Origin: Mrakia gelida
Taxonomy: Eukaryota > Basidiomycota > Tremellomycetes > Cystofilobasidiales > Mrakiaceae
NCBI GenBank assembly: GCA_024345305.1
Contig: BRON01000002.1
Location: 310,001-374,000 of the forward strand
DNA length: 64,000 bases
Direction: 5' to 3'
The notes under the pieces are model-generated. The model ran no database searches. It saw nothing but the letters and a program-made list of their open reading frames with translations, and had not been told where the DNA came from. The position numbers and the translations under genes were made by a program. Shown here one piece after another: positions 1 through 10,140 of the stretch (the first letter of the stretch is position 1; each line of letters opens with the position of its first letter).

Positions 1-69
1 TCGACGTCTCGCGACCTCAGACTCTTCTTTCTCGAGGCTACGATGCTGACTCGAACCTCATCTTCGTAG

Positions 70-450
70 CCTTCTACCTCATCATGAACGTCGCTGTCGG
101 AGGAACGAACGGGTGGTTCCCTGACGGAGTTGGAGACAAGCCCTGGGTCGATTCGGCGTCGACGGCAGTCAACGACGTGAGTTTCGCTTCGATTTCTCCT
201 TTGGTCTCGCCTTTCTCTTTACTGACTCTTCTTCCCTTCGATCTCTGCCTCTCTAGTTCTACAACGCGACTGCCAAGTGGTCAGCGACCTGGCCGACGGA
301 CCCCAAGGAGAGAGGAATGGCGATCAAGAACCTGAAGATGGTTCGTTTCAATTTCATCCTTCTCCTTCCTCCCTCGTTTCTTCCCCTCGTCGGGATACTG
401 ACCAGAGCCCCCTTTTTTTTCTTCCTCCTCTGCAGTGGCAGTCTTGCTAG
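70..450 (+). CDS. GH16-family beta-glucanase-like protein, 3' end (partial)
   Basis: This is the C-terminal end of a gene that begins outside the window. Three exons join in frame: 70-176, 257-340 and 436-450, separated by introns with GTGAGT and GTTCGT donors and AG acceptors. The peptide contains FYLIMNVAVGGTNGWFPDG, the hallmark strand of GH16 endo-beta-1,3(4)-glucanase-like and glucan-binding proteins, and ends KMWQSC then TAG, the usual GH16 ending (KMWQ-x-C). Family knowledge: these secreted or wall-bound enzymes act on beta-1,3/1,6-glucan in fungal walls. The catalytic E-x-D-x-x-E region lies upstream, so activity cannot be judged. Positions 1-69 are the 3' part of an intron with a GCTGAC-type branch site and an acceptor at 67-69. 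Confidence 0.85.
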
Positions 451-853
451 CTCGGCTAGAGGGTGGGTTGGGAGCTGCGTCGAGGGGCGTCGGCAGCGAC
501 GCGACCGTTTCGTCTTTTCGTTTTCTAAGTGCTTATTTTCTCTCTTCATCTGTTTAGACCCTTTGCATTGTTTTCTCTCCTCTATTTATCTATGCTTGTG
601 TTCAGCGAATTCCCCTCTCTAGTCGAGCGAGAGAGAAGAGCGAGCGTCGAGACCAAGCGGGACTCGAGAGATGATTCAGACGAGCTCGCATCCCCTCTCT
701 TCTCAGTCAGCGAGATTCGAACTTTACATAGTCCCGCACAACAGTACTTGGAATAGCTTTCATCTTACGGAATAATCAGCGGCGGACTACGTCTTGCCGA
801 CTCCTCTTGAGCTCCTGCCTCCGTCCGCTCATGTCCTCCCTCGAACGCCCACC
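451..853. other. Intergenic: 3' UTR of GH16 gene and promoter of methyltransferase
   Basis: About 400 bases between the GH16 stop and the methyltransferase start, both on the + strand. It holds a T-rich stretch near 530-600 and a CT-rich leader just before the ATG at 854, which has the favourable context CACCATG. I see no RNA gene and no supported reading frame. Confidence 0.6.
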
Positions 854-2790
854 ATGCCCTCCTCCTACGAAACCCACTTCGACCCTAACGGGTCCCTCTC
901 CTTCCCTCCCGACGACTCCTCTTCCATCGGAGGCTCCTCAACCGTGACCTTCACAGACTCCATCGCAGCTTCCTGGTTCGTCGAGAAACATGGTGAGCAG
1001 CAAAAGAAGAAGGAAGCTCGAGCTCATCTCGCTCTCGATTCTATTCGTTCGAGCTGACTCCCTCCCTTCCTCTGTGTTTCGAACTCAAGGTCGAAAGGTT
1101 CAAGCTTCGAATGAGTCGTACCGGTGAGTGAGTTGTCTTTCTACGAGAAGAAGAGGAACGAGAAACGACAACCTCCTCCTCATCTCAGCTTTCTCGCTTC
1201 CGAGCAAACCAAACACCCACGCTGACCTCTCTCCTCTCCCTTCCCTTCTCTGTTCTACAACGATTCAGATGGCCTTCGGACCGACTCCAGCAGACCGCTG
1301 AAGAGTACGCTGCAGAATGGAAACACGCTCAGTTCGGCTTGTACCCTGAGAAGATCGCAGCAAAGGTCGAGGACCTCCTCTCGAAGCCTGGATCGAGGGT
1401 GCTCGACGTCGGACAAGGGATGAGTGGTGAGCAGATCAAGAGCTCTTTGCTGCTTCGACCAGGAGCTTCGACTGAACCACCTTCTTATGACAGGCTCCTG
1501 GCTCATCTTGATGGCGGAAAAGTTTCCTAGCAGCGAATGCATCGGCGTCGACACGCAACCTCTCACAGCTGAGTTCGTCTCACCGTCTTTTGCGCCCACC
1601 TTGGTGTATCTCAGACGAATTGTGGATGGCTGACTGGCTCATCTTTCAGCTCTACACCCTCAAATGTCACGACGGAGCGCGAGTAGTCCTTTCGTCTTCG
1701 TTGATCCTTCGTTCGACGCGTCGCATCGCCTCGAGCTGACCTCTTCCCTTCTATTCCTTTCAGTCTTCGACGTCTCCGTGGGTCTCCCTTAGTCAGTACA
1801 GTATTCCGCACAGACCCTGGTGTCAGACACAGCGATCTCACCTCTCCCTTCTTCCTTCCTCAGCCCTGATGCGTTCTTCGACGTAAGCTCGACGGACGCG
1901 TTCGACTTCCCTTTCCTTCCTCTTTCGCGTCTGATCATACTCGTCGTCACTACGCAGGTTATCAACCACTCGCAACTCGGATACAGCTTCTCGGAGCAGT
2001 TCCCGTACGAAAGACTCTGCGACGAGATCGCTCGTTGCCTCAAACCGAACGGCCTCTACACCTTCGTTGAATCGCTGAGGGTGAGCGTTAAAAGCCTCTG
2101 CTCGAGATGGAGGGACCGAGGCTGACTTCACGATCTCCATTTTCAGTGTACGCTCTTGCCTGAGAACGGCGATCCTCTGGGGAAGCGCTTTCCCGCCGCC
2201 GAGGTGATTCGACAAGCACGCGAGTCCTCACTCTTCTTCTGCTCTTCCCTCTTCTTCCCTCCGATATATCGCTTTCACTGATCTGAGATACGTTCACTCG
2301 CTCGGTTGCCAGATGCCGCGATCTTACCCCAACCCTCTCCTCCTCCTTCGACGCTCTCAACCATCCCCGACGACACCCACTTCCTCTCGTCCGTCATCGG
2401 ATCCAGCTACTGGTTCGACTCCTTCGACGTCACCACCCACTTCACTCAGATCGGAGGACGAGGCATCGTTAAGTCTCGGTCCAAGCTATATAGTCAAACG
2501 CTGGTAGAAGTACGATCGGGGGAAGAGGAAGTCAGTTGGGAAGGAGGGAAGGACGCGTTCGGTCAGCAAGCTCTCCTCTCGCCGTTGTGGAGACAGAACC
2601 CTTACAAGTGGCGAGCCAAAAGACTGAAACAAAGAACCGCAAAATGCATGCCGAAGAGCGAAGTGGTTTATCTTCCGGCGAAGAAGCACTCGCCAGATTT
2701 TCCGGTCTCGCCGGCTGTCAAGCGACGCGCAAAAACACGGCTCGTTCGTTTGACTGGGACTGACTCACTACTCCAAGACGGCAGAAATGA
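854..2790 (+). CDS. SAM-dependent class I methyltransferase domain protein
   Basis: Exons joined by eye give a class I methyltransferase. Motif I is SRVLDVGQGMSG, a variant of VLDVGxGxG; motif II follows in SSECIGVDTQPLTA; the motif IV region reads LPYPDAFFDVINH; then CDEIARCLKPNGLYTFVES, the usual ARxLKPGG segment. This layout is typical of fungal UMTA/LaeA-like methyltransferases; the substrate is unknown. The start at 854 has a strong context. Two introns appear to need GC-AG splicing (donor GCGAGT near 1672 and 2220) to keep the frame. The 3' end is uncertain. A good intron (donor GTTAAGT at 2468, branch CTGAC near 2760, acceptor ending 2784) gives a stop at 2788-2790; without it the frame runs to a TGA at 2798-2800. 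That intron would enclose an antisense copy of a repeat shared with the next gene. Confidence 0.7.
2486..2642 (-). repeat. Introner-like dispersed repeat, copy 1
   Basis: Second occurrence of the sequence that fills the intron at 6149-6305. The best core is 2483-2595 against 6147-6258. It shares AGCTATATAGTC, then an identical block of about 29 bases, then an identical block of about 38 bases ending GGTCAGCAAGCTC; similarity fades to roughly 75% further on. Both copies have the same orientation on the + strand. Here the element lies antisense to the methyltransferase gene, near its 3' end. Read on the minus strand it keeps the CTGACC branch site and the TATATAG acceptor, but the position matching the donor GTAAG is not a GT, so this copy could not splice as a minus-strand intron. 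Confidence 0.8.
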
Positions 2791-2974
2791 AACATCGTGA
2801 TAGAAGCTATGAACAAGACAAGTCTAGGACCTCGAGGAGAGGGACCAAATCGATCTAGAAAAGCAGCGTTGAGAGGAGAGAAGGAGAAACGTGACGGAAC
2901 CGCGCGAAGGAAGACCCTAAGAAAAGAGACAAAAAGAGAGAGAACGAAGGAGAGGATGTGCGAGTAGACTCTAG

Positions 2975-5900
2975 CTAAGCCTCGACTTCCTCGATGACTC
3001 GAATGTGACCGTCGGGAGTGTGAGTGACGGCGATCTGGAGGAAAGGAAAGGAGAGTCAGCTCGAGAGGTTCAGGGCCGACGACGTTGAACGATTGGACTC
3101 ACAGTATCGAGGCGCTTAGAGGCCTTGACGGGGTAAGGAGCGCTAAAGATAGCATCCAACTGCTCGAGAGTTCGACCCTCTGGACGAAAGGAGAAGACAA
3201 AGGGGAAGAGAAGGAGGTCAGTCCTGCGAAATCGAGACGCGTCGTCGAAGAGGGCGAGGAAGGGAGAGAACGAACGAGTTTCAACGCAGCAGAGATACCT
3301 GTTGAGAGGAAGAAGAGAGAGAGAGAATAGAAGGTCAGCTTGAGCGCCGAGGAAGAAAGGGGGACAAGGCTGGAACGAACCAGATGAGAGCCCTGTTTGA
3401 GAGGACGAGGAGAAGGGGACGGTGGAGAAGGTGAGTTTCGAGCGACAGGAAAGAGAGCAGAAGAAGACTCGAACGAACTCGATGGTATCCCAACCGACGA
3501 AGACGAAGACGTAGTTGTTCTTGATGTTTCCGAGGGCGATGGGTCCGGCGAATTGGTTGATCTGGAAGGCAAGAAGAGGGATATAGAAGTCAGCGAAAAG
3601 ATTGGGTCGAGGAGATCGTGCGCAGGGCACTCACGAATCCGATAGCAGATACGATGACTCCCGACAGTGCCTGTAAGAGGGAGGGAGACAAGTGCGAAGA
3701 AGCATGTCAGCGGAAGGCCAGGACGAGAACGAAGGCGAAAGGTCGACGCGACGGAACTCACCATTCCTTTGGCTCGAGCAGTCGACTCGAGGCATTCAGC
3801 AGGGTAAGCTCCTTGAAGAGGGGTGTAGCTAGTGTTGAAAGATATCGAGCCGAAGAGTGGTCGAGTCAGTTTGATTGGACGAGATGGAGACGGAGCGAGA
3901 GGACGGGAGGGAGATCAAAGTGGTGGACTCACGCGAACGAGAACGTGGCGTTGAAAAGGAAGTAAGCAGCGAGCGCGCCTTGTCCCAAAGCGAGGTTGGG
4001 GTTGTCGTAAACGGGTTCTCCATCGACGACGGTGTTAGGTTCTAAGGATTCGAAAGAGGATCGCGTCAGTTTTTGAGACGCGACGCGGAGAGGAGAAAGG
4101 AGGCTTACGTCGAGCCCACATCAACCCAAGGACGGCGTTGATCAAGAGGAAGACCGCAGAGAGGAGGGTTCCGTAGATGAGGACGGGTCTGGACGAGGAG
4201 GGAGGGAAAAGGGGCGAGGGAGTCAGCGGTGGCGTCGGTTCGATCTCTTTGCTCCTTTTTTCTCCCCTCGATCCTCAAACCTCTTTAGCAAACTCACCGT
4301 CGAGGCATTCGGTCGGAGAGGAAAGCAGCGGTAACGGCACAGACGGCAGAAGCGACCTGGTTGGCGAGGTTGAGTCCGAGCTGAGTTGCGACGTCGGTGT
4401 AACTGACGAGGAAGGAAGGGAAGGGTCAGCTCGGACGAACGAGAAGACGAAAAAGAAGTCCGGCTCACCCCAAGTTGTTGTAGATAACGGTGTTGAAGTA
4501 ACCGAGCCCATTACCAGAGAACTGAAGGAGAAGAGGCAAAAAAGAAGAGACGAGACGTGATCAGCTTTTTGATCTCGAACGAGCTCATTGCGCCTTCTAT
4601 CCAAAACGAGACAACGTACCTGTCCGAAGATTGAGATCAAGAGCACACAAGTCATCCTCCATCGTCCGTTGGAGGAGTTGAAAAGGGGACGGTAATCTGG
4701 TGAAGGTAAGGCGACCAAGGTCAGCCGTCTTGTCTTTGTTCGACGCGTCGATGCGATGCAGAGAGAAGCAACTCACCCCACCACCTCTTATCGGATCCGT
4801 CAAGAGCGATGTTCTCCTTGAACTCCTGCCACTCGAGAGCGACCATGGCCGAGTCGGGGTTCTGCGAGGGGAAAATGTGGCGAAGTCAGCACGTCGTTCG
4901 AAAAAGGAGACGAAGAACGCGAGGATCCTCACCTTGTTTCCGTGGAATCGAATGAGGAAAGCCTTGGCCTCTTCATCTCGTCCGTTCGCGAGAAGCCATC
5001 GAGGAGACTCGGCTGTTGAAGGAAGAAAGAAACGGTCAGCGCGAACGTCGAGCATGGCGGGGAAAAACGGGCGTCGAGGACTCACGAATGAAGAAGACAG
5101 CGACCATGACGACCATCGCGGGGACACATTGAAGAACGAGAGGGAGCCTCCAAGAGATCTGGCCCTTGATGTACTGAGTTCCGAAGCAGACGGCTGACGG
5201 GAAGAAAGGAGATGAGGTCAAAGTCGGCTCGACGCGTCGAACTCGTTTGCGGAGGGAGAGGAGACTCACCAGCAGCAGGGACCGCTCCTCCGAACCATCC
5301 ACAGTTGTAAATTCCGACCATTCGTCCTCGCCAGTTGGGAGGCGCGATCTCAACACAGTACGAGGGAGCGGCGACGGTCATGATCCTGCGAAGAAGAGAA
5401 AGGAAAGGAGTGAGCTTCGTGATCGACAAGGGCACGCACCACTTCTTCGTGTCTCGACTCCTCCTCCACACTCAAACCTCTCCGGAAAAGATCGAGAAAG
5501 AGAGTCTTGCTCGACACTGCGACAAGGAGAAAAGAGAGAGGAAGCAAGATCATGGAACTTACGAGATTCCCCAACCGAGAACGAATCGTCCGACGACAAG
5601 TTGAGGGATCTTCATGGACGACGAGATGATGGCGGATCCGAGGATGATAACGACGCCTCCACAGAACATTCTTTTCGAAAGCAAGAAGAAGGAAGGTCAG
5701 AAGAAGAAGGGCGCGAGTTGAAGCACTCAATCGCGACGCGTTGAAGAGAGATCAGAACTCACCCGACTCGTCGACCGTATCTGAAGAGACAACGAGGAGG
5801 TACATGACGGTGGTCAGTTACTGCGCTTCCGGCTGAGAAATAAGACGAGAGGAAAACGAACCTGTCCGCGATGGGTCCGGCGCTGAAGGCTCCGACCATG

Positions 5901-7350
5901 GAACCAACGCTGTTGTTGCGGTAGCAGGGCATCGTGGTGATACAGAGAGGTAGAAGAGGATCAGCTTGGGCTCATGTCGAGGAGAGGGGAAGGAAGAGAC
6001 GACGAACGTGTAAATCGAGAAGACTGGAAGAAGATGAAGAACGCGAGTCAGCTCCGCGCGTCCCTCCGAGGTCTCCTTCTGGGGGAAGATTTACTTACTG
6101 AGAGAGATGGTAGATCCAGTAGTGATAACTCCGAACTGAGCCTGGAAGCTATATAGTCGAACGAGGGGTAGAAGTACGATCGGGGGAAGAGGAAGTCGAT
6201 TGGGAAGGAGGGAAGGACGCGTTCGGTCAGCAAGCTCCCTTCTCGCCGTCGTCGGAACGAAACCCAGTCAAGGGGCGACCGAAAGGACAGAAACTTAGAG
6301 CTTACAAAGGCATAGCGAGAATAGAAGTCATGAGGGAACCCTGAGTTCGAAGCGGAAGAAAGAGGAGAGTGAGTCAGACGCGCGAGGTCGATCCGACGGG
6401 AGGAGGTCGAAGCGTGAGCTCACGTCGTATCCCTGTGAAAACGAAGGAAGATGGATTAGTATATATTCGCGAGGAGAAAGATAACTTAGAAGAAAGGCAG
6501 AAAATACAAACATTGGCGCAGGCTGGACATCGAAGTACGAGAACGAGAGAGAAAAATCAGCTTGAAGAATTCGTCGAAACATCGCAAGACACTCAGAAGA
6601 TGGCGACTTACCACACAAGAACGAGACTCCACAGCAGAGGTAAAGAATGATTGATTCTGGAAGAGAGAGGGAGGGGAGAAGAGAGGAAGAGGTCAGCTCG
6701 CGAAGTCCTCGACGCGTCTTTGGAGTCGTCGAAGCGCGGCTCACCTCGAGACTTGGGGTTGACAGCGTCGGTCTTGACGGCAGCAGCGTAGCTGAGTGAA
6801 TGAAGAAAAAGTGAAAAGAAAGCGGAAAGGAGAGGAATGAGCTCCAGCGCGAAGGAAGGAAGGCAGCACGACGAGCGAGATCCGACAACGCGTCGTCAAG
6901 TTCGCTCCTCGACGTCACGAAGGATGCGAGGAGAGAGAGAAGTCGAGAAGGGATGTGATCGAAAACTTACGCGGCGTCTGTGAATCGGAGAGGGAGGAAG
7001 GAAGATAGAGTCAGTTTTAGAGTGAGGGAGAGAGAGAGAGCGAAAGAAGAAGTTGAGCCGGATGCCGGTTCGTTTTCGGGTCGATGTAGGAGAGCTCGCG
7101 AGCTATTCATCGAGTTCTACCTCCTTCCTGCTGCATCCTTCCCCTTCCCCTCCTTCACGTATCTGATCTCTTCACCTCAGGCTCGATCTGCCCACCGTCG
7201 AAGAGGAACGCGGAAACCCAAGTGAAGAGAAAACGAGAACTCACTAAAGACCTGCTGAACCTCGACCTCTCCCTTGACTCCTCCCATCCCCTTGTCGGTG
7301 TGATACTCGTCGTGAACGAGCTCGAGGTCCTTTTTGTCAATATCCGACAT
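2975..7350 (-). CDS. MFS sugar/H+ symporter (SP family, hexose or lactose permease type)
   Basis: A 12-TM sugar porter of the plasma membrane, recognised from motifs in order: CACANGYDGSLMTSILAMP (TM1-loop signature), GPIADRYGRRVG, VVGRFVLGWG, APPNWRGRMVGIYN, SWRLPLVLQCVP, ESPRWLLANGRDEEA, GLGYFNTVIY, PLQGAYPAECLESTARAKG and GRTLEQLDAIF. The start at 7350 (MSDIDKKDLELVHDEYHTDK) and the TAG at 2975-2977 bracket a protein of normal family length. The gene is cut by about twenty introns and has extreme micro-exons near the N-terminus: 7 nt (6971-6977), 9 nt (6424-6432) and 11 nt (6512-6522), with 47-, 45- and 35-nt exons around them (6745-6791, 6612-6656, 6306-6340). All join in frame only if the micro-exons are included. 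The intron at 6149-6305 is the sense copy of a dispersed repeat. The exact sugar cannot be told from sequence. Confidence 0.92.
6149..6305 (-). repeat. Introner-like dispersed repeat, copy 2 (fills a transporter intron)
   Basis: This 157-nt intron runs, on the minus strand, from donor GTAAGCTC to acceptor CTATATAG. Splicing it joins MTSILAMPF to FQAQFGVITTGSTISL in frame. The matching copy in the neighbouring gene begins at the acceptor end and extends, with falling identity, to near the donor, so the duplicated unit is essentially the intron plus a base or three of exon. It contains a CTGACC branch site and an ACGCGT motif. Confidence 0.8.
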
Positions 7351-7501
7351 AGTTGCTTGAACGCTTGGTTGTGGGAAACAAGGAGAGAGGGTGGGGTGAG
7401 GTGGGGAGTGGAGAAGGAAGATGGTGGAGAAGGGGGAAGGAGGGTCGTTTCCTTTTTCTGATCCTCGTTCTTTACGGAGAAACCTCTAGATCAGGAGAGC
7501 T

Positions 7502-8455
7502 CTATTCCTCCGTGTCAGCTACGAGCGCCCTCTGAGTGAAGCGCGAGGTCAGAGGGATGTGCTTGGGAGAGGGAGGCGTTGATTGCTTTTGGAAACCGGA
7601 GAGGGAAGGAAACGAAGCCGGTTCAGCCCATCTTCGATTTCGTTCGTCCTCCTGCCCCTGATCAACAAGCTCACCAAGGAAGGCGAGGCCACGGAGGGAA
7701 GGCCGGGAGATCAAGAGATATCTCTGCAGGAAGGGAAGGGAGAAGAAAAAGTTCAGTAGATTCCAGGAGCTGGGGGCAGCGCCGTCCCAACGAAAGGAAG
7801 GGAAGGGCGAAGGGAAGAGGGCGCGTCGCCGGAGAAACCTTGGAGCGCGTCTTCCCTCCTCCCAGACCTCCTTCCCTCGCTGAACATCGAAAAGGCCAGC
7901 CTCCTGGGTTTCAAGAGACTATCCGCCTCCGTCTTCTCTACCAAACGCAACTCGAATCGAGCTGGGAGGAGCTCCGAAGCTCTTGCGAAGCTCGTTTCTC
8001 CGCGAGCTGTTCTCAGATCTCAGCCCTCGCTCTCTCCGCTCCTCCTCCCTTGCCTTTCTCAGCCTGGATGAAACGAAGAACACACTCACCACATCTATCA
8101 CTCTGCGCCTCTCCATCTTTCCACGCCCGCTCAGCACCGTCGATCCGTTCTGAGAGCGATCCGAAAAGGGGGAGGAAACGACCTGACTTGACGCGTTCGT
8201 TCGAGATTTCTGGCGCGTTTCGAACTGGCGATGCTGGACGTGGGTTCCGACGATGAGGCTGGTCCCAAGCAATCGGCGATAGTGCTGGACATCTTCGATA
8301 CCCCACGAGGTCACCGAAATTGTGCGAGCGGCCTGAAGGAGAGAAAAAAGGGAGGGAGGGAGGGAGCAAAAGTCAGCCCAACGAAATCGAACTCGGGAAG
8401 AAAGGAGGGCAAGGGCCCACGATGCGAACGAAAATCGGAAGTGTCGACTCACCAT
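7502..8455 (-). CDS. Unrecognised multi-exon gene
   Basis: Coding signs are present but I do not recognise a family. The likely start codon (8453-8455) is the last three bases of its exon, followed at once by a GTGAGT donor. After an acceptor near 8337 the protein continues AARTISVTSWGIEDVQHYRR and then LLGTSLIVGTHV. Further exons may encode a RFELRLVEKTEADSLLKP segment (about 7875-7990) and RYLLISRPSLRGLAFL (about 7675-7723), the latter ended by a donor and followed by a 3' exon at 7502-7590. The stop is TGA at 7515-7517 or TAG at 7502-7504 depending on phase. Exon order and phases in the middle are unresolved. It sits between the transporter start (7350) and uL14m, on the same strand. Confidence 0.45.
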
Positions 8456-8767
8456 GATACCGCTATGAGCCGAGATCTTCGAGTCTATGCAGGGGCGACT
8501 TCGAGGAGGAAGAAAAAAAGGCGAAGAACGAAAGGAAGGACTCCGACCACCCTCGACTCTCCGATCGATATCCTTCTCGCAAACTCGACCTCCCTCTTTC
8601 ACCACCGACAACGACGAAGCCTGAGAGGGTTTAGAAAATCATTTAGAGACACCCATTCGTCTCTATTTTATGTGTATCCAGTCGCCGAGCCCTTCAAACG
8701 AGCGAGAGCTCACGACCCTCGCTCCCTCGTCCTCCCGAGCTCACCAACGCAAAAGCTCACATCGCCT
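8456..8767. other. Intergenic, minus-strand tandem genes
   Basis: About 310 bases between the uL14m stop and the start codon of the next minus-strand gene. It must hold the 3' UTR of the first and the promoter and leader of the second. I see no other feature in it. Confidence 0.5.
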
Positions 8768-9764
8768 TTACAGCACCTGTCACGAACGCAAAACAAGGGC
8801 GAAAAGGGGGAAGGAAGGCATGAGCTTTCCACTCGTGCTCACTGGAGGGAGCGGACCTACATCCTCCCCGGGGGCGAGAGGCGAGGCAAGAAGGGACGAG
8901 GAAGGAGAAGGGAAGGGAAGGAAGGAGGAGGAAGCTCAAGACTCACCTTGGGTGCCATACTCAGCAGCTTTCCCCACCTCCCCGACTTCTTCAGCTCAGC
9001 CCCGACGATCCCGTTCACTCTCGACGCGAGCATCTCTCCCTTGAAGTTGAGAAGGACGCAGGCGTTGTCGTCGAAACGGATCTTTCGACCGTCTGGACGC
9101 ATGATCTCCTTCCGTGTTCTATGAGGCGAGTGGAGGAGCGAGAGATGGGGAGGAAAGCAGGTCAGTGTGTGGAGAGAGCGCCTTGACGAGACCCTCATGC
9201 CCTACGAGGATGAGCAATGAAGCTCGAGTAGGGAAGCAGGGAGAGAGGGACGCACCGAATGACCACTGCTCGTTTGACGTCTCCTCGTCGTACACGTTGT
9301 TGCTGGGCGTTGAGGACATGGAGGGGAGCATCTTTTGGGACATCGGGAATGGGACGAGCACGCTTGATGACTATGGTGACCTCGTCTCCTATAGGACGGA
9401 CGAAGGAAGGGTGAAGAGGGAGGGAAGGGAAGGAAGGGAAGGGAAAAGGAAGGTCAGCTTCCTCTTTCCTCCTCCTTTGTCGAGCTCGAACGAGGCAGAA
9501 AGAGAGATATAGAACGAACCGATTGAGGCATGAGACATAGGCTTCTTCCTGCAGATGTCGATAATGGTGGCGATGAGTCCTCCCGAGTTGTCGGCGACCT
9601 GGGAGAAGGAGGGAAGGGGAGGAAGGGAGAAAAGAAGGTGAGCTCGAGTTCGGTTCGTCGACGCAGGGCTCTTCGCCTCGTCTCCTATGGCCTAGAAGAG
9701 CATGAGAACTCACGACCATCGTGGACTTCAGGCCCAGATAACCCAGTGCTGAGGTCACTCGCAT
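8768..9764 (-). CDS. Mitochondrial large-subunit ribosomal protein uL14m (L14 family)
   Basis: Five exons join to a protein of about 148 residues, the usual size for mitochondrial L14. Order: MRVTSALGYLGLKSTMV (exon 9714-9764), VADNSGGLIATIIDICRKKP, a segment with GDEVTIVIKRARPIPDVP and RRGDVKRAVVIR, then TRKEIMRPDGRKIRFDDNAC and GKLLSMAPKVL. The VxDNSG start, the RxDGxxIxFDDNAxVLLN block and the LxSMAPxV end are diagnostic for uL14, which binds 23S-like rRNA near the factor-binding side of the large subunit. The last exon is only 9 nt (8768-8776: GTG CTG TAA). No obvious mitochondrial presequence is seen; many L14m proteins lack one. The leader upstream of 9764 is strongly pyrimidine-rich. 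The gene diverges from hexokinase. Confidence 0.92.
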
Positions 9765-10140
9765 CTTGAGGGAGAGGGGAAGGGGGGAGGGAGAGAAGAG
9801 GAGGGGAAGGGAGGTAAGGTGAGGTTGTCGTTTGGGGAGGAGGTCGACGAGGCGAGCTCGAGCGCAGGAAATCGACCGGCCAAGAAAAGGTCCAGATTTC
9901 GCGATGATTTTCTTCCGAGAGGGGAAAGGCAAAACGCCTCGATGAAGTTTTTTCGATCTCTTTGCTTTCCCAGTTTTTCTTTAGGGCTGACGTTGACTGA
10001 GCGGCAGTTGACAGCGGCATCTCAGAAAGTGGGTGCGTCGGTCTCCCCTTCTTTTCGAGAGGAATGAACTCTCTCCTTCCTCCTCCCAACTTCCATCTCA
10101 CCACCTCACACCCTCTCTCACCCCCCATCACCCTCCCACC
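9765..10140. promoter_or_regulatory. Divergent promoter, uL14m (-) and hexokinase (+)
   Basis: The 376-base gap between two start codons on opposite strands must hold both promoters. Both leaders are long pyrimidine tracts on their own sense strand (GGGAGGGAGAG-type on + next to uL14m; CTCACCCCCCATCACC next to hexokinase). No TATA box in a convincing place was seen. Confidence 0.6.

Noticed and set aside
2486..2689. Minus-strand open frame sharing a peptide (LTERVLPSFP...FLFPRSYFY) with another at 6048-6233
   Set aside because: The shared peptide is only the translation of the duplicated intron; the copy at 6149-6305 is spliced out, so no protein family is implied.
7579..8256. Long + strand frame opposite the unrecognised gene
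   Set aside because: Very rich in Arg/Gly/Pro as expected from GA-rich sequence; minus-strand exons with splice signals fit better, though that gene is itself poorly resolved.
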